Shown here in pieces: positions 7,499 through 16,951 of a stretch of DNA of 41,747 nucleotides. Numbering within the stretch: position 1 is the first letter of the stretch; each line of letters opens with the position of its first letter. Both the position numbers and the translations under genes were made by a program. This DNA comes from a virus. The notes below the pieces were generated by a model. The model did no database searches. It was given only the letters and a program-made list of their open reading frames with translations, and had not been told where the DNA came from. The DNA lies in IMG/VR virus record IMGVR_UViG_3300042922_000488, positions 1-41,747 of that record. One strand, 5' to 3'.

Positions 7499-8824
7499 TT
7501 AAGCAACATTTACAGTAACATAAATCTTTTCAATAGAATCTACTGGTTGTGCATACATATTAATTACTACAGCATCAGTATCGATACCTTCAAGTACTTC
7601 AATATCTGTCTGTGAATCAAAATTCTGAACTGCATTAAGTCCTAGTAATGTATTAATGTATGAAATTAATTCATTTTTCAACAAATTTCTTCCATCAGCG
7701 TTATTACTTACTTTACCAATATAATAAGTCTCATAAATTTTCTTTGCATCTACCGCAATAGCATCTAATACCCTTATTACCCTATTCTTTTTAAATGCTT
7801 TGCTTTTATCTGCTGTAAATGATATAAAAGTATTGATATCCTGCTCTACAATAATTTCACCATTACTATTTTTGCTAAATATAAACTCACCATTCTCTAA
7901 TGCTGTAATAATTTGGCTGTTTGTATAAGTAGGATTAACAACTACATCACCGTTATATTTTGTATATGTAAGAGACTCATTTACATTTGCTCCGGCTGTA
8001 GCACCAATAGTCCATGCTACTAATTTAGTATCATTTTTAACAGATATAATTCCTTCATAATCAGAATTGGCACTATTATATAATACTGCCTGTATTTTTC
8101 TTCCTTCTTCATCTCTTAATCTTGTAACAAATATCTTAAACAATGATTTAATATCTATATCATCACCAATATAACCAGTAGTATTAAAATCTACTAATTC
8201 AATTGCTGTAGTAAAATTTGTATATTCTGTACTTGAAACAGTACCATTAGTACCATTAGCTAAACTTGTTCCTGCTGTTACTGCTAACGCTAAAGTACCA
8301 GAAAATACAACCCAATCATTACTTGTCAATTCAGCGATTGTAGCAACTACTTGTCTATTCATCTCAACCCCATCAAGATAAGTAATGACATCAAACTTTG
8401 TTGCATTGTCAATATTTTCTTGAACTGCAACGGAAATATTATTTCCTCTTAATCCAGTATATTTTGCGGTTGCAACTAAATTTCCTAAAGTAGCAGTAGC
8501 TTTAACGCCAGTATTAAGCCTATATAAATAAACTGTCTTGCTATTTCTTAATGCTTCTTTAATATAGAATAACTGATTTGTAGGTGTTGCTGCCGTTGCA
8601 TAAGAATATAAATTTGTATCAAACAAGTCATATCCACATAATTTAAGAAAATCAGAACCAGTATTTAATTCAATTACTGTTGCTTCTGCTCCCCAACTCA
8701 TTACTAGAGGCAACGCACAAACTCCCCTATCAGATACAGTTCCTAAACTTTCTGGAACTGATTTTAAATTTACATATACTCCCGGTCTTACTTTATTCTG
8801 TGTAACCCATGTCCCACCAGCCAT
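7499..8824 (-). CDS. contractile tail sheath protein (XkdK-like)
   Basis: This 441-aa protein has the classic sheath N-terminus (MAGGTWVTQNKVRPGVYVNL), a VMSWGAEATVIEL segment near 45, and the conserved C-terminal core (INTFISFTADKSKAFKKNRV, IGKVSNNADGRNLLKNELI). The middle (about 110-240) is the variable insertion domain. Sheath presence identifies a contractile tail. It follows a 58-aa gene and precedes the tube gene. Confidence 0.96.
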   Translation of the reverse strand: MAGGTWVTQNKVRPGVYVNLKSVPESLGTVSDRGVCALPLVMSWGAEATVIELNTGSDFLKLCGYDLFDTNLYSYATAATPTNQLFYIKEALRNSKTVYLYRLNTGVKATATLGNLVATAKYTGLRGNNISVAVQENIDNATKFDVITYLDGVEMNRQVVATIAELTSNDWVVFSGTLALAVTAGTSLANGTNGTVSSTEYTNFTTAIELVDFNTTGYIGDDIDIKSLFKIFVTRLRDEEGRKIQAVLYNSANSDYEGIISVKNDTKLVAWTIGATAGANVNESLTYTKYNGDVVVNPTYTNSQIITALENGEFIFSKNSNGEIIVEQDINTFISFTADKSKAFKKNRVIRVLDAIAVDAKKIYETYYIGKVSNNADGRNLLKNELISYINTLLGLNAVQNFDSQTDIEVLEGIDTDAVVINMYAQPVDSIEKIYVTVNVA

Positions 8825-8829
8825 TTATA

Positions 8830-9006
8830 TTATACCAACCTTTCTAAAAAATCTTTTATTAAACCTTCAGCTTCTTCAATTGAATAACAAGTACCATCTT
8901 TTAAAATTGCTTTTATAACATCTTTATTATAAATTTTAAATCGATTGCTTTTTACAATTTGATCTTTACTGAATTTATTATCTGCTTCATTCCTTTTCAT
9001 TTTCAT
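8830..9006 (-). CDS. small conserved tail-region protein, unknown function
   Basis: This 58-aa frame begins MKMKRNEADNKFSKDQI and ends KDFLERLV. Its ATG overlaps the upstream gene's TGA by one base (TGATG), and its stop is 5 bases before the sheath ATG, so it fits the operon tightly. A short basic protein at this place is common in PBSX-like Firmicutes phages, but I cannot assign a role. The second Met (codon 3) is an alternative start. Confidence 0.75.
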   Translation of the reverse strand: MKMKRNEADNKFSKDQIVKSNRFKIYNKDVIKAILKDGTCYSIEEAEGLIKDFLERLV

Positions 9007-9443
9007 CAATCCTTTACGTGGTTATTTAGTTTATCTAATGTATTCATTAAAACATCATCAGATTGTACTATTTGTGTTTTTATATTTACATCAACAAAGA
9101 AAGTTAATATATTATCTTGTATTTCATGTCTCATATTACTACCTCTTAAATACCCACCAGATAAATCAATAAATAAACTTAATTTTTCATATAATATTTC
9201 TGCCATATCAATATATTGTTCAAACAAATTTTCGGTATTTTCATCTAAAAAATATTGTATACTAAACATTGTATTAAAGTTAAATCTATTTTTAATTTCT
9301 TTGTTTGTGTTTTGATCAATTAACTTTACAAAAAAACAAGGTTCAATTAAACCCTGTTTTAATGTTTCATCATTTACTTCATAAGACGGATATAATGTTT
9401 TTAACATGTTTGCAATGGAATTTTTAATATTATTTATTATCAT
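9006..9443 (-). CDS. tail terminator-like protein (DUF6838-like)
   Basis: This 145-aa protein starts MIINNIKNSIANMLKTLYPS and has an EPCFFVKLID segment and a beta-rich middle (FNTMFSIQYFLDEN). That is the pattern of phage tail terminator/completion proteins located just before the sheath gene. Such proteins cap the tube and join it to the head. It overlaps the HK97 gp10-like gene by 4 bases. Confidence 0.75.
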   Translation of the reverse strand: MIINNIKNSIANMLKTLYPSYEVNDETLKQGLIEPCFFVKLIDQNTNKEIKNRFNFNTMFSIQYFLDENTENLFEQYIDMAEILYEKLSLFIDLSGGYLRGSNMRHEIQDNILTFFVDVNIKTQIVQSDDVLMNTLDKLNNHVKD

Positions 9444-9901
9444 AATTCACCTATCAATTTCTTAAATCTATTATCCCATTCTTTAGGTATAATATCACTT
9501 ATTTCTTTTAATGATATACTAGCCATAAATTTACCTTCAACCCATGATGTTTTTGTACCCATTATTACACCTGTATCTGCATCTGGATTATATATAAATC
9601 TATTATTTTCCCATTCGCCCGGCACAAACTGTTTTTTCACTCTATGACCATATTCAACAAAACTAGCATATTCTAATGGATTAGATAATGTTATTACAAG
9701 ATAAGAACCATCTTTACTTATTTTCGATAATGTCCATTGTTTTCTTAAATCACCAAAATTGACAGGTGTTCTTTTCTTTGTTCTTGCTAATGCCCTTAAT
9801 GCCATTTCATAAAAGAAATCTTCAATTTCTTTATCAATATTATTAGCAATCTTTTCAAAGTTCTCAACAAATTGTTGAAAATCTTTATATTTAAATGACA
9901 T
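9440..9901 (-). CDS. HK97 gp10-like head-tail joining protein
   Basis: This 153-aa protein has the gp10-family pattern: an N-terminal amphipathic helix, ALARTKKRTPVNFGDLRKQW (about 52-71), and LEYASFVEYGHRVKKQFVPG (about 90-110). In this family the protein takes part in head-tail joining or tail completion. It sits between the head-closure and tail-terminator genes. Confidence 0.88.
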   Translation of the reverse strand: MSFKYKDFQQFVENFEKIANNIDKEIEDFFYEMALRALARTKKRTPVNFGDLRKQWTLSKISKDGSYLVITLSNPLEYASFVEYGHRVKKQFVPGEWENNRFIYNPDADTGVIMGTKTSWVEGKFMASISLKEISDIIPKEWDNRFKKLIGEL

Positions 9902-9912
9902 ATCATTCCCTT

Positions 9913-10299
9913 CTAACCTCTTGTCAATCTATGCAATAATACTTCTTGATGTGTTGGATATGGTGGAAAAGGTTCACCACTTTCATAAATTTTAATGATC
10001 TTACTATTTTTAGTAATCTCAATGCTATCTCCTGCTTTTATTTCATAATCAGGAGAACAAAACATTTTAATTTCATATGATATATTATTTTCGGATGAAG
10101 TTTGACTTTGAATAGGACTATTCAATTCTTTTTGACTAATTCGACAAGGCATATTTGGTATTGTTGGTGTTCCGCTAATACCTGTTCTTGTTGCGCCAGA
10201 AGGTGTGGTTGTCTTAACATATCTATATATATTTGCGGTACAATCATAAGTTTTTTCATATTGTTTCTTGATATATTCTATTGTTTTATCTTTTAACAT
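9913..10299 (-). CDS. head closure / minor capsid protein (YqbH-like)
   Basis: This 128-aa protein has an N-terminal helical segment followed by a compact beta region with MPCRISQKELNSPIQ, IKMFCSPDYEIKAGDSIEIT and a final LHRLTRG. This resembles the YqbH/DUF3599 head-tail connector group. It starts 1 base after the previous gene, with a GGAGGTG ribosome site. Role as the head-closure ring is inferred from family and position. Confidence 0.72.
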   Translation of the reverse strand: MLKDKTIEYIKKQYEKTYDCTANIYRYVKTTTPSGATRTGISGTPTIPNMPCRISQKELNSPIQSQTSSENNISYEIKMFCSPDYEIKAGDSIEITKNSKIIKIYESGEPFPPYPTHQEVLLHRLTRG

Positions 10300-10300
10300 A

Positions 10301-10627
10301 TCAAATCACCTCCGTATATGTAAAATTTTCAAGTTCTGACATGTTATCGTTTAAATATTCTATAATACTCTTTGAATTATTTTTTAACTTAATATTTGTA
10401 TCACCAATATGTAGAGAATCTAATTCATCTAATATATCATCTTTTACTTTTTTTACTGCAATATCGATTACTAAATCACATAATTCAGGTGGAAATTCAG
10501 ATAAACCACAAATGTTTTTAATTCTTCTTTGCAATGCTTCAATGTAATATGTTATTGTAGTGTCCATACTTGTATCAGATATATCAGATAGTAATTTGAT
10601 GGTACTTAACATTTCTATATTTGTCAT
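10301..10627 (-). CDS. head-tail connector (gp6/YqbG-like)
   Basis: This 108-aa, mostly helical protein (MTNIEMLSTIKLLSDISDTS, TYYIEALQRRIKNICG, VIDIAVKKVKDDILDELDS) fits the gp6/gp15-like adaptor that docks onto the portal. It is the first gene after a terminator in the connector block and precedes the head-closure gene by 1 base. Assignment rests on helical pattern and synteny. Confidence 0.75.
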   Translation of the reverse strand: MTNIEMLSTIKLLSDISDTSMDTTITYYIEALQRRIKNICGLSEFPPELCDLVIDIAVKKVKDDILDELDSLHIGDTNIKLKNNSKSIIEYLNDNMSELENFTYTEVI

Positions 10628-10648
10628 ATCTCACCATCTTTCAATATT

Positions 10649-10676
10649 AAAAGAGAGCCTATATTTATAGACTCTC
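10649..10676 (-). terminator. rho-independent terminator after 10694-10888
   Basis: In minus-strand RNA, GAGAGUCUAUA pairs with the downstream arm ending GGCUCUC (one G-U pair) and is followed by UUUU. The equivalent plus-strand hairpin would contain a C-A mismatch, so the structure is built for leftward transcripts. Confidence 0.7.
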
Positions 10677-10693
10677 CAAGTTAATTAATTATT

Positions 10694-10888
10694 TTATTCA
10701 TTATTTGCTTTATCTTCTTTTAAGAGTAAAAATAATATTTCTTTCTTATCTGTTGGATTATATTTAATTCCTTTTATGTCAAGTTTCTGCATAATTTCTT
10801 TTTTAGTAATTAAATCAATTTCTGTTTCTTTTAAATCATTTTCTTTAGCTTGTTCTCTGCGCATCTTATTAAAACTTGCTAGTCCCAT
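10694..10888 (-). CDS. small protein with HeH/SAP-like C-terminus, head region
   Basis: I chose the ATG at 10886-10888 (MGLASFNKMRREQAKEND, 64 aa), which has AGGAG 7 bases upstream. The C-terminal half (KKEIMQKLDIKGIKYNPTDK) looks like a HeH/LEM or Rho-N type helix-extended-helix. Such small proteins are common between capsid and connector genes of Firmicutes phages. The role is unknown. It lies between hairpins on both sides. Confidence 0.7.
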   Translation of the reverse strand: MGLASFNKMRREQAKENDLKETEIDLITKKEIMQKLDIKGIKYNPTDKKEILFLLLKEDKANNE

Positions 10889-10909
10889 AATTTCACTCCT
10901 ATAATAGAT

Positions 10910-10935
10910 TATAGAGGACATTTCTGCCCTCTATA
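10910..10935 (-). terminator. hairpin after major capsid gene
   Basis: An 8-bp stem TATAGAGG/CCTCTATA with a 10-base loop lies 11 bases after the capsid stop. There is no clear U-tract, so it may stabilise or process the abundant capsid message more than terminate it. Confidence 0.5.
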
Positions 10936-10946
10936 AATTTAAGTGT

Positions 10947-11903
10947 TTATGCTAACTTATGAGTAAACTGTACAATTCTAATATTCTTATTTTCGTACAC
11001 TCTAGTCCAGTTAACTTCATTTTCAAGCTCTGTATTAGTTGGAGAAGCACCAGCTACAGAAGCACTGTTAAACTTAATTCCTCTTGGATGAAGAATAAAG
11101 TGTTGTCTGTTGATTAAGATATCTTCACCAGCTAATGAATCTCTGTCCGTTTCTGTTGGTACTGGTGCAGCACCATTTCCTAGACCAAAAGCACCTGATC
11201 CAAATAAATATGTAGTATATACTCCTGCTGCATTTGGACACGTATCGTCTACAATTACTCGCTTGCCCATGTAAGTTGGAATATTAACAACTCCCTGAGA
11301 GTTAGGAATAAATGTAATTAAGTTATCTTTTTGTAATTTTGTGTATGTTGCTGAATGCATTGCTATAGCCGTCAATTTTTCTGCTGCATCACCTAGTTTT
11401 CCTTGTGCATCCAAAAATGTTGATCCACTAATTACAGCTAAAGCTCCAGCCAATGCAGAAATATCATGTTTATTCCCTGCCATAGAAGCAGAACCAAATA
11501 CACCTTTTAGTGTAGAGAATAATGTTGCTTGTCTACGTCTTGCCCAATATTCAGCTACCATGTCACCGATTGCTTTCATAGGATCATCACCAGATAATGC
11601 CTTTGCAAGGTCATTAACTCCCCATGCCTTACCTCTCATTAATAAAGTTGCTACATCTTGACCAGAATTAATAGCATTAACAGTTAAAGCACCAGAATCA
11701 GATAATACTTCATCATCTCCTGTTAAATCCTTGAAAAACGGCATATTAATTGATTTACCACCTGACAATGCTAATGCATCAAGTTCAGGATTGTTTTCAA
11801 TAATTCCTGCTGCTTGTACTGCTGATAACTCCGCTGTTTTTTCAATTACATAGGGATTAAATACCTCAGGTACAATAATATTACTTACTTTTGTTGCTGC
11901 CAT
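10947..11903 (-). CDS. major capsid protein (HK97-like fold)
   Basis: This 318-aa protein has typical major capsid features: VSNIIVPEVFNPYVIEKTAE at the N-terminus, a segment GGKSINMPFFKDLTGDDEVL, a helical WGVNDLAKALSG, and a C-terminal FILHPRGIKFNSASV. It follows the scaffold gene directly and precedes connector genes. The lack of an N-terminal delta domain fits a separate scaffold protein. Confidence 0.95.
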   Translation of the reverse strand: MAATKVSNIIVPEVFNPYVIEKTAELSAVQAAGIIENNPELDALALSGGKSINMPFFKDLTGDDEVLSDSGALTVNAINSGQDVATLLMRGKAWGVNDLAKALSGDDPMKAIGDMVAEYWARRRQATLFSTLKGVFGSASMAGNKHDISALAGALAVISGSTFLDAQGKLGDAAEKLTAIAMHSATYTKLQKDNLITFIPNSQGVVNIPTYMGKRVIVDDTCPNAAGVYTTYLFGSGAFGLGNGAAPVPTETDRDSLAGEDILINRQHFILHPRGIKFNSASVAGASPTNTELENEVNWTRVYENKNIRIVQFTHKLA

Positions 11904-11934
11904 ATATGTTCACCATAACCTTTCAAATTATAAA

Positions 11935-12579
11935 TTATTTTTTATTTACTGCTGCTTTTAATATCTTTGCAAGTTCAGGATTTTCTTGTAAAATCTTTGC
12001 TTGTTCTGTTAAATTAAATGAATCTTGTGACCAAGGATTTTTGCCCTTATAATCTTTATTACCACCGCTAGGAGGTGTATATGAATTACTTTGAATTCTT
12101 GCTTCTACTTGTTTTTGTATATGACTATCAAAAATAGACTTAAATGTATCAATATTTTTATTAGTACTTTCTAAGTCAGTACCTAATAGAAAATCAATTA
12201 ATTGTATAGGTAATTCTTTTTCTGTTGCTGTTTTAATTGCTGAATTAGTAAGTTCTTTCTTAAATGAATCTTTCTGCATTTGTTCAAGTTTCGCTTCTAA
12301 TTCTTTCATTTTTACATCTTTTGGATCTGCTGTAGGAAATCTTTTTGCTATTTCAGCATCAATTTCTTTCTGTAAATTATTTGTTTTCCATGTTTCTAAT
12401 GACTTAGAACTATGCTTATCTCTTTCACTATCAAGCCAAGACTTAGCATCTTTATTTTCGTTAACAAACTTTTGAACACCTTCAACGCTTAATGTATTAA
12501 AGCCCTGTAAATATGTTTTTAAATCATTGTTTGTTTCCTTATTTGCTTCTATAAATTCTTTAATTTCGTTAAACTCCAT
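11935..12579 (-). CDS. capsid scaffolding protein
   Basis: This 214-aa, highly charged, coiled-coil-rich protein (LQKEIDAEIAKRFPTADPK, VKMKELEAKLEQMQKDSFK) has a typical C-terminal segment SYTPPSGGNKDYKGKNPWS before a helical end. This is the DUF4355-like scaffold pattern of SPP1-type heads. It lies between minor head protein and major capsid and would guide procapsid assembly. Confidence 0.9.
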   Translation of the reverse strand: MEFNEIKEFIEANKETNNDLKTYLQGFNTLSVEGVQKFVNENKDAKSWLDSERDKHSSKSLETWKTNNLQKEIDAEIAKRFPTADPKDVKMKELEAKLEQMQKDSFKKELTNSAIKTATEKELPIQLIDFLLGTDLESTNKNIDTFKSIFDSHIQKQVEARIQSNSYTPPSGGNKDYKGKNPWSQDSFNLTEQAKILQENPELAKILKAAVNKK

Positions 12580-12645
12580 TTTTTACCTCTTTCTGCCCTC
12601 TTGACGTTAATCACCAAGAACGCAATAAATTATTATTTTTTTATT

Positions 12646-12669
12646 AAAAAAAGCAGATATTAAATCTGC
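12646..12669 (-). terminator. strong rho-independent terminator after minor head gene
   Basis: On the minus strand, stem GCAGAT/ATCTGC with a 5-base loop is followed by TTTTTTT (12646-12652). It lies 7 bases after the stop of the gene at 12676 and separates portal and minor head genes from scaffold and capsid. Confidence 0.88.
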
Positions 12670-12675
12670 ATTTAA

Positions 12676-13716
12676 TTAATCAATATACTTTGCTTTCCAA
12701 TCTTTATAAGACATTTTACCATCAACATAAAATGTTTTACCATTTGCTTCTTTAGCAATTCTTTCTGGTGTATCTTCATCTTCAAAATATGGTATAATTG
12801 TACTTCTACAATTTGAATGAAGTGGTGGAAAATTTACACCAACCTCTTTCTCGCTCCATTTAAAATGTTTAGAGTCCATAGGTCTACATAAATCAGAAGT
12901 TCTATTATCTAATGTAGCCAAATATTCATATTCAGATACTACACCAGAATTTATTAGACTATCTGCAAATGCTTCATTACTGATATGATTACTTTCAGTT
13001 CTTATAAGTCTAACTGCTGTATTATAAGATACTTCTAACCTCTTAGAAACTCTTTTAGATGTATTTTGAATACTGTCACCACGAATAAACGATTGTGATA
13101 ATTCTACTTCAATCGTTCTTAATAATTTAGCTTTATCACTATATATTCTATCTGAATAATTTTCACCTAACCATTTAGTTCTAACAATTTTTTCAACCGC
13201 TTTAGTATTAATAATATTAATTACAGTTCCAAATTCTAATCCTGTTTGAATATCATAGATACTTCTATAATAATTATCGGTATAAATATCAGTTAGTAAT
13301 TTATCTATATCAATATCACTCATTGCTTCTAAAATTTCAATTTGGTGCTGAATATCAAATTTTAAAGCTTCAATCCTTCTTATTCTTGTTCTTATACTCA
13401 TGTTTTCCAACTTTTGTATATACAATGGATCATTTGAATATAACTTTGCTTCTTTTATGTATGTATCAAGTCTGTCATGAAGATTATCAATCTCTGGTTT
13501 ATTTAATAGCCTTTGTGCATCAATATAATTTATTGAATTATTTACTGCATATCTCATATAAAAAACAGATATTTCTTTATCAATATTATCTTTAACTTTG
13601 TTGTATGATTTTAATAATGAACTAATATATTCTTCGGCTTTCTTTTCTTGCAACAAAAAATTTTGTTCTGATCTTTTTATCCAATATTCTTTTGGTGGTA
13701 ACTTTGTGTTAGCCAT
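12676..13716 (-). CDS. minor head protein (SPP1 gp7 / Mu F family)
   Basis: This 346-aa protein has a long helical N-terminal part and the conserved Mu F C-terminal domain: RLIRTESNHISNEAFADSL, LATLDNRTSDLCRPMDSK and NFPPLHSNCRSTIIPY (about 230-310). These proteins bind the portal and are packaged in the head, with a role in DNA delivery. The start overlaps the portal stop (TAATG). Confidence 0.95.
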   Translation of the reverse strand: MANTKLPPKEYWIKRSEQNFLLQEKKAEEYISSLLKSYNKVKDNIDKEISVFYMRYAVNNSINYIDAQRLLNKPEIDNLHDRLDTYIKEAKLYSNDPLYIQKLENMSIRTRIRRIEALKFDIQHQIEILEAMSDIDIDKLLTDIYTDNYYRSIYDIQTGLEFGTVINIINTKAVEKIVRTKWLGENYSDRIYSDKAKLLRTIEVELSQSFIRGDSIQNTSKRVSKRLEVSYNTAVRLIRTESNHISNEAFADSLINSGVVSEYEYLATLDNRTSDLCRPMDSKHFKWSEKEVGVNFPPLHSNCRSTIIPYFEDEDTPERIAKEANGKTFYVDGKMSYKDWKAKYID

Positions 13717-15083
13717 TAAATAGCATCACCGCCATTATTAGTGCTATTGTTATTATTTGCATCAAAATTATATTGACTATTTTCATTACCATTTACTTCA
13801 GCTTCTTGTTCTTTAAGCCACTGTTTATAAACTAATTCTGGATTTTCTACGTCACCAAACATTGAAAGAATTCGTTGTCTCGGAAAGATGGTTAGTAAAT
13901 TAGGAATAGCATTAGATAGTGTTGTAATTTCTTTAGGAATATTTAATGTAAATTTAATTCCAATTCCTCTATATTCGAACTTTGTACCAGTTAGTTTATA
14001 TTGATATTCAAAGAATAACTTTAATCTCTGCTTTAAAATAAATTCCAAAGGCGACGCCATTAAACTCACTTTATCTTCAAGTGCATGTAATCTTTGTCGT
14101 AAAGCTTCACCACTAGTATTTGAAGTAGGAGTTTTAACCTCATCAACCATAGATGCGGAACTGAAAATATCCTCTTTAAGTTTATCTAAAAGATCATTAA
14201 CAAAACTTCCAATTTCTTTTGTTACATATTTCATATCAGAATCTTTATCAGAAGAATTAACCCATCCTTTATCAATGACATCCTGATAATATTCATCTGT
14301 ATTACCAGAACCATCGGCATCTTTTTTAATATTTAATCTCTTGCTAAATAAAGTGGCATTTCTAAAATCATTACATTCATTAGATAAATTTGATAACGTA
14401 GTACAATAAGCATCTAATTCAGTTTTATAATCTTCCAAATTTGCCATAGCATAACTATCTAATCTTAATATCCTCATTGGTACACGATTAAAATTATGTT
14501 CTTTACGTGATAGTTCTTTCCCAATTTGTAAATCAGTAACATCATATTTAATTACTTCTTTATCTGTATAAACATCAAGATATTTTTTAATTGTATTAGT
14601 CAAAGTACCAACACTATCCATAGCATCATAATAAAAATGCATACCTAATAATACATTTCTATCCGCTGTTCCATCCTCTAAAACAAAGCCGTTTAAAGGA
14701 TTTAAAGCTAATGCCCCAAACTCTTTATCCTTATTAATATAATTTAATTCATAGCTTTCACCAAAAATTAAACAATATCTTAATAATTCTTGATTATGTA
14801 ATGTTTCCCAAGGTGAAAAACTTAACTTTATTAAGTCTGCATCTGTTGTATCTAAATCCCTTGATATATAATTTACAGGCTTTGATAAAAGATAAGATAC
14901 ATATTTATTGATAAACTCTTTATTACAATTTTTTATTACTATGTCATTACTTCTAGCTTCTAATCTAGCGTAATTATCATATATATCATGTATACCCCTA
15001 TAATATTTATCATAAATTGTTTTAGCAGCTATGTTTAAGTTTAGTTGTTCAAAACACTTTTTAATTAAATCCATTTGTTCCAA
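13716..15083 (-). CDS. portal protein (SPP1 gp6-like)
   Basis: This 455-aa protein matches SPP1 gp6-like portals: KYYRGIHDIYDNYAR near the N-terminus, CNKEFINKYVSYLLSKPVNY, an LNPLNGFVLEDGTAD segment and the helical ALEDKVSLMASPLEFILKQR near 330-350. It has a polar Asn-rich tail. Start is a TTG at 15083 with GGTGGTG upstream; an ATG three codons later lacks good spacing. It follows the large terminase gene. Confidence 0.94.
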   Translation of the reverse strand: MEQMDLIKKCFEQLNLNIAAKTIYDKYYRGIHDIYDNYARLEARSNDIVIKNCNKEFINKYVSYLLSKPVNYISRDLDTTDADLIKLSFSPWETLHNQELLRYCLIFGESYELNYINKDKEFGALALNPLNGFVLEDGTADRNVLLGMHFYYDAMDSVGTLTNTIKKYLDVYTDKEVIKYDVTDLQIGKELSRKEHNFNRVPMRILRLDSYAMANLEDYKTELDAYCTTLSNLSNECNDFRNATLFSKRLNIKKDADGSGNTDEYYQDVIDKGWVNSSDKDSDMKYVTKEIGSFVNDLLDKLKEDIFSSASMVDEVKTPTSNTSGEALRQRLHALEDKVSLMASPLEFILKQRLKLFFEYQYKLTGTKFEYRGIGIKFTLNIPKEITTLSNAIPNLLTIFPRQRILSMFGDVENPELVYKQWLKEQEAEVNGNENSQYNFDANNNNSTNNGGDAI

Positions 15084-15098
15084 TTTATTATCACCACC

Positions 15099-16811
15099 TT
15101 ATCTTTTAAACAATACGCTTATATCTAATATTTCCATCGGTTCAATAACCTCTATTTCATCAATTCTTGTTGCGAATTCTGCCGTTATATCGGGTGCATC
15201 ATCATGAACTGAATACGCACAACCTTGAAAATTCATAATCTGTTCAATAAATTCTTCATCTTCAGCATTAAAAATTATACGTCCATTACTTACATCACCA
15301 GCTATAGTTGATATCTTATCATCTTTATTTTTGTTCTGTGAAGTATTTATAATTTCAATATCTCTATATCTTAATATTTTATCATTATAAATTTCCTTTT
15401 GAAGCTGTGTAGCATCTGCTCCCCCATATGTATTTTTTTCAATCCATATATGTGTTATATCTTTGTATTTCTTTAACAAACCAAGAACATGTTTTATATA
15501 TGCATCATATTCTTTACCGTTAGAATCCTCGAATTTTAATATTTCACCTTTACGAACATACTTAAATCCATTATCAGATAATGAACCAACAAGGAAAGCA
15601 AAGTAATCCTTTTTCTTTCCCTTAACTTTTGTGTTTGTTCCGGCTGGATCACAGCATAGCATAGTTTTATTAAATTTATGAGTTTCAATAATATCAGAAG
15701 GTTCAGCACGATTACTTTTAAATTGCTTTTCACCAATGGTAGTTGCATCGTTCATTTTTTCACTCATAAATGCAGTCCTATTTTTCCAATATTTAACCGC
15801 TAAATCTTCAAATCTATCCCATTTATCTTCCCACAATATATGAAAATACATTTCTTCTTTGTGTTCATTATAAAAATCAAGTGCATCTTGATAAGCATTA
15901 TCACGCTTATTATCAAAATAGATTTTTTTACATTCTAGCCATAAGCCATTATCAAAAATATCCTCTATTTTTTGACCATCTTGAAGTATTACTGCCCTTC
16001 GAAGTAGGGTTTTATAATCCTTCTCTTTACATAATCTGCTTATCAAACAATTACTTTTCATGATAGTTCCAATTGATAATATTTTAGTTGCTTTACCAAC
16101 TTTTACACCATCTCTATATGTGGCAGTATCACCAAATTCTTCAATTTCCTTACACCATTTATCCCACTTCTTTTGACTTGCTTCTTCTGTTAAAACATCG
16201 GCTTCATCTTGAAAATCATCACCAACAAATACAGTAGGTCTAATACCTTTGTAGTTCATACCTCTGACACTTGCACCACTGGATACAATCTGAATATCCG
16301 TACCATTAGTCAATTCAATTTCTTCACTATTAACAGTACATTTTTTTGTGTCAATCAGCTTTCCAAATGTTCTTATGATGTATTTGTTAGTTTCAAATAC
16401 AGTTCTAATATTGTCCATAAACTGTTTTGCATCTCGTTCTTTTTTTGCACCGATAATACTAAATACCGACTCACAATAGCAATGTAACCATAATGTTAGA
16501 GCCAAGTCACATGTAGTTGTTTTAGCGCAACCTCTAGGGATTGCTATATTACCCTTATCAAATGTATCCTTTACAAACATTTCATTTATAAAAGTCCATA
16601 TGTCATAATGAACTTGTGCTAATGCTCTTTGTTTGTTTGTAGGCTTTACAACGAATATATCTTGGAGATAATATAAGCAGAAAAATTCAAATGATTTTCT
16701 ACCTAGTTCATAAGCAAGTCCATTTTTACCATATAAGTTAGGTGAAGTTCTAATTAATTCTAATGCTTTCTTTTTTGCTTCTTCTTTCGGATATTTCTTT
16801 TCATCCATCAA
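15099..16811 (-). CDS. terL: terminase large subunit
   Basis: This is the ATPase-nuclease that packages DNA. Numbering from TTG 16811: Walker A-like AIPRGCAKTTT (90-100), Walker B TVFVGDDFQDE (193-203), nuclease acidic residue in LCCDPAG (D388), an IEKNTYGG segment and final PDITAEF. The start is uncertain. TTG 16811 and ATG 16808 have no ribosome site. The frame extends 23 codons upstream (ANNEFDNEKYNQQIIHKY) to an ATA at 16880 that lies 7 bases after AAGGTG. An ATA start is therefore possible. Confidence 0.95.
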   Translation of the reverse strand: MMDEKKYPKEEAKKKALELIRTSPNLYGKNGLAYELGRKSFEFFCLYYLQDIFVVKPTNKQRALAQVHYDIWTFINEMFVKDTFDKGNIAIPRGCAKTTTCDLALTLWLHCYCESVFSIIGAKKERDAKQFMDNIRTVFETNKYIIRTFGKLIDTKKCTVNSEEIELTNGTDIQIVSSGASVRGMNYKGIRPTVFVGDDFQDEADVLTEEASQKKWDKWCKEIEEFGDTATYRDGVKVGKATKILSIGTIMKSNCLISRLCKEKDYKTLLRRAVILQDGQKIEDIFDNGLWLECKKIYFDNKRDNAYQDALDFYNEHKEEMYFHILWEDKWDRFEDLAVKYWKNRTAFMSEKMNDATTIGEKQFKSNRAEPSDIIETHKFNKTMLCCDPAGTNTKVKGKKKDYFAFLVGSLSDNGFKYVRKGEILKFEDSNGKEYDAYIKHVLGLLKKYKDITHIWIEKNTYGGADATQLQKEIYNDKILRYRDIEIINTSQNKNKDDKISTIAGDVSNGRIIFNAEDEEFIEQIMNFQGCAYSVHDDAPDITAEFATRIDEIEVIEPMEILDISVLFKR

Positions 16812-16910
16812 TGTAAATGTCAGATATTTATGGATTATTTGTTGATTGTATTTTTCATTATCAAATTCATTATTTGCTATTGTTAATCACCTTCTCTGTT
16901 TTATGACATA

Positions 16911-16939
16911 AAAATAGCATCGTCTTAATTGACAATGCT
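16911..16939 (-). terminator. terminator-like hairpin upstream of terL
   Basis: In minus-strand RNA, AGCAUUGUC pairs with GACGAUGCU (one G-U pair, 6-base loop) and is followed by AUUUU. It lies 12 bases after the stop of the 61-aa membrane protein and separates it from the terminase gene. Confidence 0.7.
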
Positions 16940-16951
16940 TTACGGTTAAAT

